Part shown: positions 1 to 8,713 of the stretch, piece by piece
Layout: each line of letters begins with the position of its first letter
Numbering within the stretch: position 1 is the stretch's first letter
Source of the DNA: Fidelibacterota bacterium
GTDB taxonomy: Bacteria > Pseudomonadota > Alphaproteobacteria > Rhodospirillales > Rhodospirillaceae
Direction of reading: 5' to 3'
DNA: 64,000 bases
Assembly (NCBI GenBank): GCA_947475895.1
Contig: CANJMF010000013.1
Span: 16,482 to 80,481 of the forward strand
Position numbers and translations under genes: made by a program
Notes under the pieces: model-generated
Databases searched by the model: none
What the model was told of the DNA's origin: nothing
What the model saw: only the letters and a program-made list of their open reading frames with translations

Positions 1-137
1 AAAAGGCCGGAGACCGCGCGGCGGTGATCAAGTTCCTGGCGTCGAATACGCCGGGTGCGCCTGCGTTCCCGTCGGCGGAAGCCCCTGCGGCCGCAGCAGA
101 GCCCGCAGCGGCCCCTGCTGCCGAACCCAAGAAGTAG
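1..137 (+). CDS. C-terminal end of a probable c-type cytochrome (5' truncated by window edge)
   Basis: An open frame enters from the left edge (codon phase starts at base 3) and stops at TAG 135-137. The visible residues begin KAGDRAAVIKFLASNT and end in an Ala/Pro/Glu-rich tail. The 'DRA-VI-(F/Y)L' helix is what normally closes small class I cytochromes c of alphaproteobacteria, where it follows the Met-ligand loop. The haem-binding CxxCH motif would lie upstream of the window and is not visible, so the family call rests on this short helix alone. The low-complexity AAPAAEP tail probably is a disordered extension. The next gene begins 21 bp downstream on the same strand. Confidence 0.4.
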   Translation, partial: KAGDRAAVIKFLASNTPGAPAFPSAEAPAAAAEPAAAPAAEPKK

Positions 138-158
138 GCCGTATGCCTGCGACCCCTG

Positions 159-974
159 ATGTCCGATAGGGGTTTTGCTCAAAGCTGTATCAAGCTGACG
201 CACGATCTCGCCGATATGAGCGGCGAGATCGCGCTGAAGCATTTTCGCACCGGCGTGGCCGTGGATGCGAAATCCGACGCCTCGCCCGTGACCATTGCCG
301 ACCGTGATGGCGAATCCGCCATGCGGGAGCGCATCGCCCGCGCGTTTCCCGACCACGGCATCATCGGCGAGGAGCACGGCACGGACCGGGGCGACGCCGA
401 ATGGCTGTGGATCTTGGACCCCATCGACGGAACCAAATCATTCATCAACGGTGTGCCGCTGTTCGGCACGCTGATTGGCCTGTGGCATCAAACCGGCGAC
501 GGCGCGACACCGTGGTTGGGATGCATCAATCATCCGGCGTTGAAAGAACGTTGGATTGGCGGCGCGGGCGAAGCGACAACCTTCAACGGCAAACCAGCGC
601 GTGTGCGCGGGTGTTCACACTTGCGTGAAGCGACGGTCTACCTGACCGCGCCCGATTACTTCACACGCGAACAAGAGGCCGCGTTTTCGCGGTTGGAGAG
701 CGCGAGTCATCATCGGCGATATGGCGGCACCGATTGTTACCACTATGCAATGGTCGCGTCGGGATGGACCGATATCGCTTGTGAATCCGGGCTTAAGTTG
801 CATGACTATGCGGCCCTTGTGCCGGTGCTGGAAAACGCCGGCGCTGTGATCACCGATTGGAAGGGCGCGGCACTGACCTTAGAGTCGCAAAGCACCAGCG
901 GCGGCGAGGTCCTTGCTTGCGGCGACAAACGCGTTCACGCTCAAGCGGTAAGATTGCTCGGCGCGAAAGACTGA
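159..974 (+). CDS. hisN: HisN-like histidinol-phosphatase / inositol monophosphatase family enzyme
   Basis: A 271-residue Mg-dependent phosphatase. The metal-binding signatures of the inositol monophosphatase superfamily are intact: GEEHG at about 70-74, WILDPIDGTKSF at about 84-95, and the C-terminal WTDIACESGLKLHDYAAL block at 203-220, which carries the third metal-binding Asp. In alphaproteobacteria this subfamily commonly supplies histidinol-phosphate phosphatase, but paralogues acting on inositol or sugar phosphates look the same, so the substrate is inferred. There is no obvious Shine-Dalgarno before ATG 159; the next in-frame ATG (216) would remove the first helix. It lies between the cytochrome remnant and the yej transporter, 29 bp before yejB. 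Confidence 0.75.
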   Translation: MSDRGFAQSCIKLTHDLADMSGEIALKHFRTGVAVDAKSDASPVTIADRDGESAMRERIARAFPDHGIIGEEHGTDRGDAEWLWILDPIDGTKSFINGVPLFGTLIGLWHQTGDGATPWLGCINHPALKERWIGGAGEATTFNGKPARVRGCSHLREATVYLTAPDYFTREQEAAFSRLESASHHRRYGGTDCYHYAMVASGWTDIACESGLKLHDYAALVPVLENAGAVITDWKGAALTLESQSTSGGEVLACGDKRVHAQAVRLLGAKD

Positions 975-1003
975 TCGGCGCGGCACCGGGGGAGGAGAAG
1001 GCG

Positions 1004-2056
1004 ATGAAATCACGCGGCCAAGCCTTGCGCGACTATGTTGTGCGCCGCTTGCTGCTGATGATTCCGACCTTCATCGGAATAACCTTCGCGACATTTCTTT
1101 TATGCCAGTTCGTACCCGGCGGACAGATCGACCAATTGCGCATGCGCATGGCCGGCGCGGACTCCGCCATGGAAGGCGGCGGCGGTGGTGGCGGGGCCAA
1201 ACGCGTGCAGCTTGTCATCCCCGAAGAACAACTGGATCAACTAAAGGCGTACTACGGTTTCGATAAGCCGCTGCTTGTCGCTTACGGGTCGTGGCTGGCG
1301 AAAACCGTGCAGCTCGATTTCGGAAAATCGTTTCGCTACAACGAGCCGGTACTGAAGGTCATTGCCGACCGGCTGCCGATTTCGATCTACTACGGTATCG
1401 TCACGGCCTTCTTTATCTATGTGATCTGCATTCCGCTTGGCATCGTGAAGGCCATTAAGCACCGCACGGCTATCGACAACGTGACGTCGGCCCTGATCTT
1501 CATCGGTTATGCCGTGCCGGGGTTCGCGCTTGGCGCTGTCATGGTCAATGTTCTCGCCGTGCAATTCGACTGGTTTCCCTTAGGCGGGTTTCAATCGCCC
1601 GGTGCGGCGAGCCTGCCCCTGATGGCCAAAATCGGCGATGTTGTGTGGCACTCGATCTTGCCGTTGATTGCTTATCTTGTCGGCGCGTTTGCCGTCGAGA
1701 CCATGTTGATGAAGAACAGCTTGATGGAAAACATGAGCGCCGACTATGTGCGCACGGCGTTGGCCAAGGGGTTAAGCTGGCGGCGGGCCGTGTTCGTGCA
1801 TGCGCTTCGCAATTCCTTGATCCCCATGGCGACGAGCGTCGGGAGCCTGTTGGGCATCTTCCTCACAGGAAGTTTTTTGATCGAGCGCGTCTTTAACATC
1901 CAAGGCATCGGTCTCTTGGGTTTTGAAGCCGTTCAATCGCGCGACTTTCCGGTGGTGATGGGCATTCTGGTGATCACCAGCGTGATCTTGATGCTGGGGC
2001 ACCTGCTGTCGGACTTGGCGGTGGCCTTGGTCGATCCGCGCGTAAGGTTTGAATAA
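1004..2056 (+). CDS. yejB: ABC transporter permease, YejB type (microcin C/oligopeptide import)
   Basis: A 350-residue inner-membrane permease of the Dpp/Opp family. It opens with VVRRLLLMIPTFIGITFATFLL (first transmembrane helix), has the family's PGG-x-ID motif directly after it, five further hydrophobic segments, the EAA loop (YVRTALAKGLSWRRAVFVH) and the typical YejB ending DPRVRFE. The start at 1004 is chosen because GGAGGAG lies 6 bp upstream; an upstream in-frame start at 857 would run antiparallel through the hisN coding sequence. A run of seven glycines (about residues 52-58) sits in the periplasmic loop. It is the first gene of a five-gene importer operon and ends 3 bp before yejE. 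Confidence 0.88.
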   Translation: MKSRGQALRDYVVRRLLLMIPTFIGITFATFLLCQFVPGGQIDQLRMRMAGADSAMEGGGGGGGAKRVQLVIPEEQLDQLKAYYGFDKPLLVAYGSWLAKTVQLDFGKSFRYNEPVLKVIADRLPISIYYGIVTAFFIYVICIPLGIVKAIKHRTAIDNVTSALIFIGYAVPGFALGAVMVNVLAVQFDWFPLGGFQSPGAASLPLMAKIGDVVWHSILPLIAYLVGAFAVETMLMKNSLMENMSADYVRTALAKGLSWRRAVFVHALRNSLIPMATSVGSLLGIFLTGSFLIERVFNIQGIGLLGFEAVQSRDFPVVMGILVITSVILMLGHLLSDLAVALVDPRVRFE

Positions 2057-2059
2057 GCC

Positions 2060-3415
2060 ATGGCCTGGATCAAACTCGACCCCATCACGCGCCGGCGCTT
2101 CGCGCGATTTCGCAAAATCAAACGCGGATACTACGCGCTTTTGATTCTTCTCGCCGCCATGGTGCTGTCGATCTTCGCGCCGTTCCTGGCGGAAAGCCGC
2201 GCGCTGATGGTGTCTTATCAGGGCAAGTGGTACTTCCCGACGTTTTCCTATGTGAGCATGGCGGCGTTTCAGCAAACACCGCCACCGGGCTGGCAAGCGG
2301 TCGATCTGGAAACCGACTACTTTCGACTACAGCGCGAATGGCGACTGGAGCGGACTCTTTACGAACGCGCGCGCGCGCAAACGGGCAGCGATGCGGCTGC
2401 GCTTGACGCCAAGTATCCGAACCGCGGCAACTATGTCGTCATGCCGGTGATCCCTTGGGATCCGTATCAAAGTGACTTTTGGTACAACGAAATTCTGAAT
2501 GACGTTGGCGTGCTGCTGAAAGCCGACGACCGCATAGGTGCTGCGAACCTCGCACGGCGCGATCATCTGGACGAACTGGCCGACGCCATCGAAAGTGGCG
2601 CCATCGACGATATGCTGAAAGATCCGACGCGCTCGGCCAGCGGAACATTGAGCGGGTTAGCGCAAGGCGGGACGATGCCGTCGCTGAAGGATCTGACAAA
2701 AACCGCGCCCAACCCACCGGATTCACACCGCGCGCATTATCTGGGAACCGATACGCAAGGCCGCGATGTGGCATCGCGCCTGCTCTATGGCTTTCGAATC
2801 TCGATTTTCTTTTCGCTGTTCTTAGTGATCGCCGGGCAAGTGATCGGCACCTTCATTGGCAGCTTGCAGGGCTACTTCGGGGGTGTGTTCGACATCATCA
2901 GTCAGCGCGCGATCGAGATCATCGTTTCGATCCCCTTCCTCTATGTTGTCATCATCCTTGCGGCCCTGATCGTACCTAACTTCTGGATGCTGTTGACGAT
3001 CATGGCGCTGTTTCAATGGATCGGCATCACCTTCTATATGCGCACCGAGATGTACCGCGAGAAAACCAAGGAATATTGCCTGGCGGCGAAATCCTACGGC
3101 GCGTCGCACATGCGCATTATTTTCCGCCACTTGTTGCCGAACTGCCTGACGCCTTTGGTGACATTCACGCCGTTCCTGGTGGTGGGTGCGATCTTTTCGC
3201 TGACGGCGCTGGATTATCTGGGCTACGGCCTGCCCGCGCCGACACCGAGTTGGGGCGAAATGATCGATCAGGCGCTGGATGCGCAAAACCGCACGAAACT
3301 GTGGCTGACGTTTGCGCCGTTCACGGCCATTACCGTCACGCTATTGGTCGTTACGTTTATCGGCGAGTCCGTGCGCGAAGCTTTCGATCCCAAGCAATAC
3401 GCCAAGTATGAATAG
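2060..3415 (+). CDS. yejE: ABC transporter permease, YejE type, with enlarged periplasmic segment
   Basis: A 451-residue partner permease of YejB. After the first membrane helix (about 28-48) comes the YejE hallmark LMVSYQGKWYFPTFSY, then about 180 soluble residues, then HYLGTDTQGRDVASRLLYG and a five-helix permease domain with an EAA loop (EYCLAAKSYGASHMRIIFRH) and the ending VREAFDPKQYAKYE. As recalled, E. coli YejE is about 340 residues, so this protein carries roughly 100 extra residues between helix 1 and the core, including a charged helical stretch (YFRLQREWRLERTLYERA). It overlaps the start of yejA by 8 bp. Confidence 0.87.
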   Translation: MAWIKLDPITRRRFARFRKIKRGYYALLILLAAMVLSIFAPFLAESRALMVSYQGKWYFPTFSYVSMAAFQQTPPPGWQAVDLETDYFRLQREWRLERTLYERARAQTGSDAAALDAKYPNRGNYVVMPVIPWDPYQSDFWYNEILNDVGVLLKADDRIGAANLARRDHLDELADAIESGAIDDMLKDPTRSASGTLSGLAQGGTMPSLKDLTKTAPNPPDSHRAHYLGTDTQGRDVASRLLYGFRISIFFSLFLVIAGQVIGTFIGSLQGYFGGVFDIISQRAIEIIVSIPFLYVVIILAALIVPNFWMLLTIMALFQWIGITFYMRTEMYREKTKEYCLAAKSYGASHMRIIFRHLLPNCLTPLVTFTPFLVVGAIFSLTALDYLGYGLPAPTPSWGEMIDQALDAQNRTKLWLTFAPFTAITVTLLVVTFIGESVREAFDPKQYAKYE

Positions 3416-5339
3416 GGCTTTCATGCGCCGGTTCGCGTCCGCGATCTTTTTCGTCTGCGCGCTGTTTGTGGGCCACGGGGCCGCGTTCGCGGCTGCTTCG
3501 GACGCGGATGTCGCGAAGCTGGTGAAGGACGCCGTGCCGGTGGCGTTGCCGCCGGACATCATATGGGAGACCAACAACGAGGATCCGCTGATTGGTTCCG
3601 AGAAGGCGCTGCGCGGCGGCCGCCTGACCGTGTCGATGGGCTCGTACCCGCTCACGCTGCGTTTGATGGGACCCAACAACAACGACGCCTTTGCCAACTG
3701 GAATCAGCAGTTCACGTCAGGCTTCGGGCTGGTGTCGCGCCATCCCAATACCGATCACTTCATTCCGATGATGGCGACGCACTGGTCGGTGCAGGCCGAT
3801 CAGCAGACGATCTATTTCAAGCTCGACAAGGACGCGCGATTCTCCGACGGCCATCCCATCACCGCCGACGACTACGTCTTCACCTGGCGGATGATGCAAT
3901 CGAAATTCATCGTCGATCCGTTTTACAATTCCTATGCTGAGCAGTACCTCAGGTCGGTCGACAAGATCGACGACTACACCTTACGCATCGTCGGCACGCG
4001 CCGCAGCTGGCGCCCTTTGGCCGATTACGCCGGCCTTTGGCCGACACCGCGGCACGCGACCGTTCTCGATGACACGTGGGTTGATCGCACGACCAACCAG
4101 CCGCAAATCGCGCCGGGGCCCTATGTGATCTCGGACATGGTGCGCGGCGAGTCCATCACCTTCAAACGCGTGCCCAACTGGTGGGGCGACAAGAAGCGTT
4201 ACTTCATCGGCCAGTACAACTTCGATGAGATTCAGATTCGCATCATTCAGCAAGATCGCGAGCTGGATTACCTGCGGCGCGGCGAACTGGACCTGATGCA
4301 GGAGGCCTCGGCCCGAAACTGGGCTGAAGGCTATAACTTCCCGGCGATTCAAAACGGATGGATCCGCCGCACGCGCGCCTTCGTCGATCAGCCGTCGGGC
4401 GTGAGCGGATTTATCATGAACCTGGAAGCGCCGATCTTTCAGAACCGCGATTTCCGTATCGCCATGGCACACCTGTTCAATTTCGACCGCCTTAACCGCA
4501 ATGTGATGTTCAACGCCTACTTCCGGAAGCGATCGTTCTTCGACGGAACGGAATTCGCCAACCCGAATGTAAAGCCTTACGAATTCGATCCCGCCAAAGC
4601 GCGCGAGCATTTGGCGCTGGCGGGATATCGGCGTCCGTCCGACATCGGCGGGCATGGATTTTGGGCCAACGTACGCAACGCGGCGCGCGGATTGATTTTC
4701 GCGCGCTCGGACAGCGACGACGTCCTGGTGAATGAAAAAGGCGAGCCGGCCCGCTTTACGGTGAATTATTCCGCCAAGAGTTTGGAGCGCCATCTGACCG
4801 TCATCCAGCAGGATTTCCGCCGCGCGGGAATCGACATGCGCCTGCAGCTGTTGGAGCCGGGAACAAGTTTTCAGCGCAGCCTAGAGCGTAAGTTCGAGAT
4901 GGTGTTTCAGGGCATGACCTCGGGCCTGTATCCCAGCCCGCGCCAATACCTTCACAGCGAATATAAGAAAGAGCGCAACAACAACAATTTCTGGGGCTTT
5001 GGCACGCAAGAGGTCGACGACCTAATCAAGACCTACGAAGAGAGCATGGACGCGGACGCGCGCCGCGACGCCTTGTGGCGCGTCGATCAGATCGTGCACG
5101 ACGAAGGGATCTATATTCCATTTTGGGACGCGCCGTTTCAGCGGTTGGTTTATTGGGATTATCTCCAATTCCCCGAATCCTTCCTGCCGCGACGAACAGA
5201 AGCCTATATGTATTGGATGGTCTATTGGATCGATCCGGCGAAGCGCAAAGCGCTGGAAGAGGCCATGCGCGACAACCGCGCGTTGCCGGCGAAAGATGTC
5301 GACGTCGATTATTTTCACGTTCGCGACAAGCTGCAGTAA
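3408..5339 (+). CDS. yejA: Periplasmic solute-binding protein, YejA type
   Basis: A 643-residue exported binding protein of solute-binding protein family 5. MNRAFMRRFASAIFFVCALFVGHGAAFA is a clean Sec signal peptide with cleavage expected after AFA. The mature protein has family landmarks ALRGGRLTVSMGSYP, FTWRMMQSKFIVDPFYNSY and YWMVYWIDPAKR near the end. Members of this group bind oligopeptides or peptide-nucleotide antibiotics such as microcin C; the ligand here is not deducible. The start at 3408 overlaps the end of yejE, implying coupled translation; ATG 3423 is an alternative. In E. coli yejA is first in the operon; here it follows the permeases. Confidence 0.87.
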   Translation: MNRAFMRRFASAIFFVCALFVGHGAAFAAASDADVAKLVKDAVPVALPPDIIWETNNEDPLIGSEKALRGGRLTVSMGSYPLTLRLMGPNNNDAFANWNQQFTSGFGLVSRHPNTDHFIPMMATHWSVQADQQTIYFKLDKDARFSDGHPITADDYVFTWRMMQSKFIVDPFYNSYAEQYLRSVDKIDDYTLRIVGTRRSWRPLADYAGLWPTPRHATVLDDTWVDRTTNQPQIAPGPYVISDMVRGESITFKRVPNWWGDKKRYFIGQYNFDEIQIRIIQQDRELDYLRRGELDLMQEASARNWAEGYNFPAIQNGWIRRTRAFVDQPSGVSGFIMNLEAPIFQNRDFRIAMAHLFNFDRLNRNVMFNAYFRKRSFFDGTEFANPNVKPYEFDPAKAREHLALAGYRRPSDIGGHGFWANVRNAARGLIFARSDSDDVLVNEKGEPARFTVNYSAKSLERHLTVIQQDFRRAGIDMRLQLLEPGTSFQRSLERKFEMVFQGMTSGLYPSPRQYLHSEYKKERNNNNFWGFGTQEVDDLIKTYEESMDADARRDALWRVDQIVHDEGIYIPFWDAPFQRLVYWDYLQFPESFLPRRTEAYMYWMVYWIDPAKRKALEEAMRDNRALPAKDVDVDYFHVRDKLQ

Positions 5340-5355
5340 ACGGAAGCATCGAACC

Positions 5356-6357
5356 TTGGCCCTTCTCGAAATCGACGAACTGAAAGTCGGCTTTCACACC
5401 GAAGCGGGATTGCTGCGCGCGGTGGACGGTGTGTCGTTCAGCCTTGAGAAAGGCCGGACACTGGGATTGGTGGGTGAGTCCGGCTGCGGCAAGAGCGTGA
5501 CCGCGAGTTCCATCCTGCGGTTGGTGCCGGTTCCGCCCGGCGAAATTCTGGGCGGCGCGATCCGGTTCAACGGCGTCGATATTTTGCGGCTGCCGGCGAA
5601 AGACTTGCCAAGCATTCGCGGCAAAGACGTCGCCATGATTTTCCAAGACCCGATGACGTCGCTTAATCCGGTGTACACCATAGAGAAGCAGCTGGGCGAA
5701 GTGCTGAAACTGCGCTTCGGGTTGGACCGTAACGCGGCGCGCGCGCGCGCGATCGGCATCCTGGCGAAGGTCGGGATTGCCGATCCAGAGTCACGATTGA
5801 CCAATTATCCCCACGAACTGTCGGGCGGCATGAAGCAGCGGGTCATGATCGCGATGGCGCTTGCTTGCGAGCCGCACCTGCTGATCGCCGACGAACCGAC
5901 AACGGCGCTGGACGTTACCGTGCAGGCGCAAATTCTCAATTTGATCCGCGCGTTGCAAAAAGATACCGGCGCGGCAGTGCTATTCATCACCCATGACATG
6001 GGTGTGGTCGCGGAGATGTGCGACGACGTGGCTGTCATGTACGCGGGACGCATTGTGGAACGCGGGGATGTGCACGCTATTTTCAAGCGGAGCCAGCATC
6101 CCTACACGAAGGGTTTGCTGAAAAGTCTGCCGCAAAAGGGCGCGGTTAAGAAAGCAGCCCTTCCGACAATCGAAGGCGTGGTGCCGTCGCTGTTGAACCC
6201 GCCGGCGCATTGCCGCTTCGCTGATCGCTGCTGGAAGCGCAAGCGCTTGTCCGACGCCGAGCAGAAGCGATGCTTTAGCGAGGACCCGAAATTGCGCGTT
6301 CATGACGCCGGCTTGGTGGCGTGCCACTTCCCCGTCACCGCGGGAGAGCAGCCGTGA
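5356..6357 (+). CDS. ABC transporter ATP-binding protein, OppD/DppD type (first half of a split YejF)
   Basis: A 333-residue ATPase with Walker A GESGCGKS (about 40-47), signature LSGGMKQR and Walker [13 protein letters not shown]. Its C-terminal oligopeptide-transporter domain has the cysteine set [12 protein letters not shown]...RCF...ACHF. The chosen start is TTG 5356, preceded by GGAAG at 5342-5346, because it gives the family's usual beginning (M)ALLEIDEL; an ATG at 5296 would lie inside yejA. E. coli YejF is one protein with two ATPase halves; here they are two genes. The stop codon overlaps the next gene's GTG, indicating translational coupling and a heterodimeric ATPase. Confidence 0.87.
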   Translation: MALLEIDELKVGFHTEAGLLRAVDGVSFSLEKGRTLGLVGESGCGKSVTASSILRLVPVPPGEILGGAIRFNGVDILRLPAKDLPSIRGKDVAMIFQDPMTSLNPVYTIEKQLGEVLKLRFGLDRNAARARAIGILAKVGIADPESRLTNYPHELSGGMKQRVMIAMALACEPHLLIADEPTTALDVTVQAQILNLIRALQKDTGAAVLFITHDMGVVAEMCDDVAVMYAGRIVERGDVHAIFKRSQHPYTKGLLKSLPQKGAVKKAALPTIEGVVPSLLNPPAHCRFADRCWKRKRLSDAEQKRCFSEDPKLRVHDAGLVACHFPVTAGEQP

Positions 6358-7367
6358 GCAACACTTCCAAAACACCGCTCCTGCGAGTCGAAGGCCTGAA
6401 GAAATATTATCCGGTGCGCGGCGGCGTGTTCGCGGCCAAGGTCGGGGACGTGCGGGCTGTTGACGACGTGAGCTTCACCGTGGCACCCGGCGAAACGCTC
6501 GGTTTGGTAGGTGAATCGGGCTGCGGAAAATCGACGCTGGGCCGCACGATCATGCGCCTCGAAGAACCGACCGCCGGTCACGTCTATTTCGAAGGCAACG
6601 ACATCGCGACGGCTAACAAATCGGCGCTGTTTCAGTTGAGACGCGAAATCCAGGCGGTTTTTCAAGATCCGTACTCCTCGCTTAATCCGCGCATGACCAT
6701 AGGCGAGATCGTGCGCGAACCCTTGGTCGTTCACAAAGTCGGTTCCAAAGCGGAGCAGATCGAAGCCGTGCGTGCGCTTTTGGAAACGGTGGGACTCACT
6801 GGCGAAATGCTCGATCGGTATCCGCACGAATTTTCCGGCGGGCAACGCCAGCGTATTGGTGTGGCGCGCGCGTTAGCGTTGGGGCCGAAGCTGGTCATCG
6901 CCGATGAACCCGTATCGGCGCTGGACGTATCTGTGCGCAGCCAAATTCTAAATTTGATGGTGCGCCTGCAGCGCGAGCGGAACCTGGCTTATATTTTCAT
7001 CAGCCACGATCTGTCGGTGGTCGAACACATCAGCGATTCCATCGCGATTATGTATTTGGGGCGCATCGTCGAGATCGGACCGGCGGCCGAAGTGTTCGCA
7101 AAGCCGGCGCATCCCTATACCCGCGTGCTGATGGCGGCGATTCCCGTCGCCGACCCCGATCAGCGCCGCACCACCGAACCTTTGAAGGGTGAGCCACCAA
7201 GCCCCGTCGCGCCGCCGCCGGGATGCCCGTTCCATCCGCGCTGCGCTTACGCCATCGATGCGTGCCGCGCCGCCGTGCCGCCGTTGGAACCCGTGAAGGC
7301 CGGCGCGCCCAACCTGGAACTTGGCCGCGAACATTTGGCGGCGTGTATCCGTAAACACGAGATTTAG
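6354..7367 (+). CDS. ABC transporter ATP-binding protein, OppF/DppF type (second half of a split YejF)
   Basis: A 338-residue ATPase: Walker A GESGCGKS (about 53-60), signature FSGGQRQR, Walker [13 protein letters not shown] and the C-terminal [14 protein letters not shown] cluster typical of oligopeptide importers. The GTG at 6354 shares the GTGA tetranucleotide with the upstream stop and has GGGAGAG at 6342-6348, so this start is preferred to an ATG at 6321. Last gene of yejB-yejE-yejA-ATPase-ATPase. No hairpin terminator is visible in the 138 bp before fliN. Confidence 0.88.
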   Translation: MSNTSKTPLLRVEGLKKYYPVRGGVFAAKVGDVRAVDDVSFTVAPGETLGLVGESGCGKSTLGRTIMRLEEPTAGHVYFEGNDIATANKSALFQLRREIQAVFQDPYSSLNPRMTIGEIVREPLVVHKVGSKAEQIEAVRALLETVGLTGEMLDRYPHEFSGGQRQRIGVARALALGPKLVIADEPVSALDVSVRSQILNLMVRLQRERNLAYIFISHDLSVVEHISDSIAIMYLGRIVEIGPAAEVFAKPAHPYTRVLMAAIPVADPDQRRTTEPLKGEPPSPVAPPPGCPFHPRCAYAIDACRAAVPPLEPVKAGAPNLELGREHLAACIRKHEI

Positions 7368-7505
7368 CCGCATTCCCGGCCTCCTTACCCGTTCTTAACG
7401 TTTCCGGCTTTACCCTGAGACTGGGAGTGATACGGGCACAGCGTTTTGGGCGCTGTTGGAGTTGGTCTTGCCGCGTTCTCGCTCCCGGCTCATAGTGGAT
7501 CGATC

Positions 7506-7784
7506 ATGCCGAAGAACGACGAAAAAGATAACAAACAGGCGATCTATAACGTCGACGTCGACATTTCCGTGATCCTCGGGCAATCGAACTTGCGCGTTAA
7601 CCAGCTTCTGAAACTGGGCCGCGGCGCGGTCGTGGAACTGGAGCAGCGGACCTCGGACCCGGTCGAGATCTTCGCCAACAACGTGCTGATCGCGCGCGGC
7701 GAAGTGGTCATCACCTCGGGCGACAAAATCGGCGTGACGCTGACCGAACTGGTCAAATCCATCTATAGCAAAGACGCCAAGTAA
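7506..7784 (+). CDS. fliN: FliN-like flagellar motor switch (SpoA domain) protein
   Basis: A 92-residue protein made almost entirely of a SpoA domain: VDVDISVILGQSNLRVNQLLKLGRG followed by VVELEQRTSDPVEIFANNVLIARGEVV and GVTLTELV, the C-terminal pattern of FliN/YscQ proteins. In a flagellum FliN forms the lower C-ring with FliM. The charged N-terminus (MPKNDEKDNKQ) is short, as in many alphaproteobacteria. ATG 7506 is selected; an in-frame TTG at 7446 would add 20 hydrophobic residues not expected for FliN. No other flagellar gene lies in this window, so it is an orphan locus. Confidence 0.8.
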   Translation: MPKNDEKDNKQAIYNVDVDISVILGQSNLRVNQLLKLGRGAVVELEQRTSDPVEIFANNVLIARGEVVITSGDKIGVTLTELVKSIYSKDAK

Positions 7785-7855
7785 GAACGTTGCGCGTAAC
7801 GTAACAAAAATCGCGCTGGAACAAGTGCGGGCGTTCTTTTAAATACGCTTCGCCC

Positions 7856-8524
7856 ATGCGCACACTTTATCATCACTCGCTGCTCGCTTCCGCCCGCAAG
7901 GTCCGCCTTGCGCTGTATGAGAAGCGTTTGAGCTTCGCCGAAACCATCATGTCGCCGTGGGACGAACCCACCGACGAATTGGCCGGCCTCAATCCCGCCT
8001 GCGAATTGCCGGTGCTGATGGATGAAGACGGCACAGTGGTGTGCGATCACGCCGCCATTTGCGAATACCTGGACGAAGTTTATCCCGAACCGAACCTGAT
8101 CGGCCGCACGCCGGCCGCGCGCGCCGAGACGCGCCGCCTGACGGCTTGGTTCGATCACAAATTCTATCAGGAAGTAACCGAGCCCTTGGCGGGTCAGAAA
8201 CTGGTCAACCGCATGCTGGGGCACGCGCCGGATTCACGCGCGCTGAAAACCGGGCGCGATCAGCTGATCCCGCATCTTTATTATATCGGCGACCTGACCG
8301 AACGGCGCGGTTGGCTGGCGGGCGAACAGCTATCGCTTGCCGATCTCGCCGCTGCCGCGAACATTTCGTTGGTGGACTACGCGGGCGATATTCCGTGGGA
8401 TCAGGTTCCCGCCACCAAGGAATGGTACGTGCGCGTGAAGTCGCGCCCGAGTTTCCGCGCGCTGTTGAAAGACAGCGTCCCCGGCGTCCCGCCGGCAGCG
8501 GTGTATGCGGATTTGGATTTCTAA
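7856..8524 (+). CDS. fzlA: Glutathione S-transferase family protein, probable FzlA (FtsZ-localised protein A)
   Basis: A 222-residue GST-fold protein: thioredoxin-like N-terminal domain starting MRTLYHHSLLASARKVRLAL, the cis-Pro region ACELPVLMDEDG, and an all-helical C-terminal domain with RRLTAWFDHKFYQEVTEPL and GWLAGEQLSLADLAAAANISLVDY. The C-terminal tail VPGVPPAAVYADLDF resembles the conserved tail of alphaproteobacterial FzlA, a non-catalytic GST relative that binds FtsZ and shapes constriction in Caulobacter; this match is from memory of the family. A generic GST is the alternative. It stands 71 bp downstream of fliN on the same strand. Confidence 0.68.
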   Translation: MRTLYHHSLLASARKVRLALYEKRLSFAETIMSPWDEPTDELAGLNPACELPVLMDEDGTVVCDHAAICEYLDEVYPEPNLIGRTPAARAETRRLTAWFDHKFYQEVTEPLAGQKLVNRMLGHAPDSRALKTGRDQLIPHLYYIGDLTERRGWLAGEQLSLADLAAAANISLVDYAGDIPWDQVPATKEWYVRVKSRPSFRALLKDSVPGVPPAAVYADLDF

Positions 8525-8713
8525 CGCGGTCGTTTCGATCAACTAACGGCACCGGCCAACATCATCCGCCCGCCGGATCTGGGCCGGGCGCGAATCCCAC
8601 CCTCTCCTCTCCGTCCCGCGCGTCAATGCGCATTTGAGCGTATTGAGCTTCGGGCGTGCTTGCGCACGACTGATCATCGGCAAGGCAACTCCCTTAACGG
8701 TCAGGAGAAGGCG

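Noticed and set aside
857..1003. Upstream extension of yejB from 857
   Set aside because: It overlaps hisN out of frame, and a good Shine-Dalgarno points to ATG 1004.
8567..8615. tRNA-Ser-like 3' end (CGAATCCCACCCTCTCC) after a short hairpin downstream of fzlA
   Set aside because: No matching acceptor 5' strand, anticodon arm or D arm exists upstream; the hairpin has no T tract. Too weak for a tRNA remnant or terminator.
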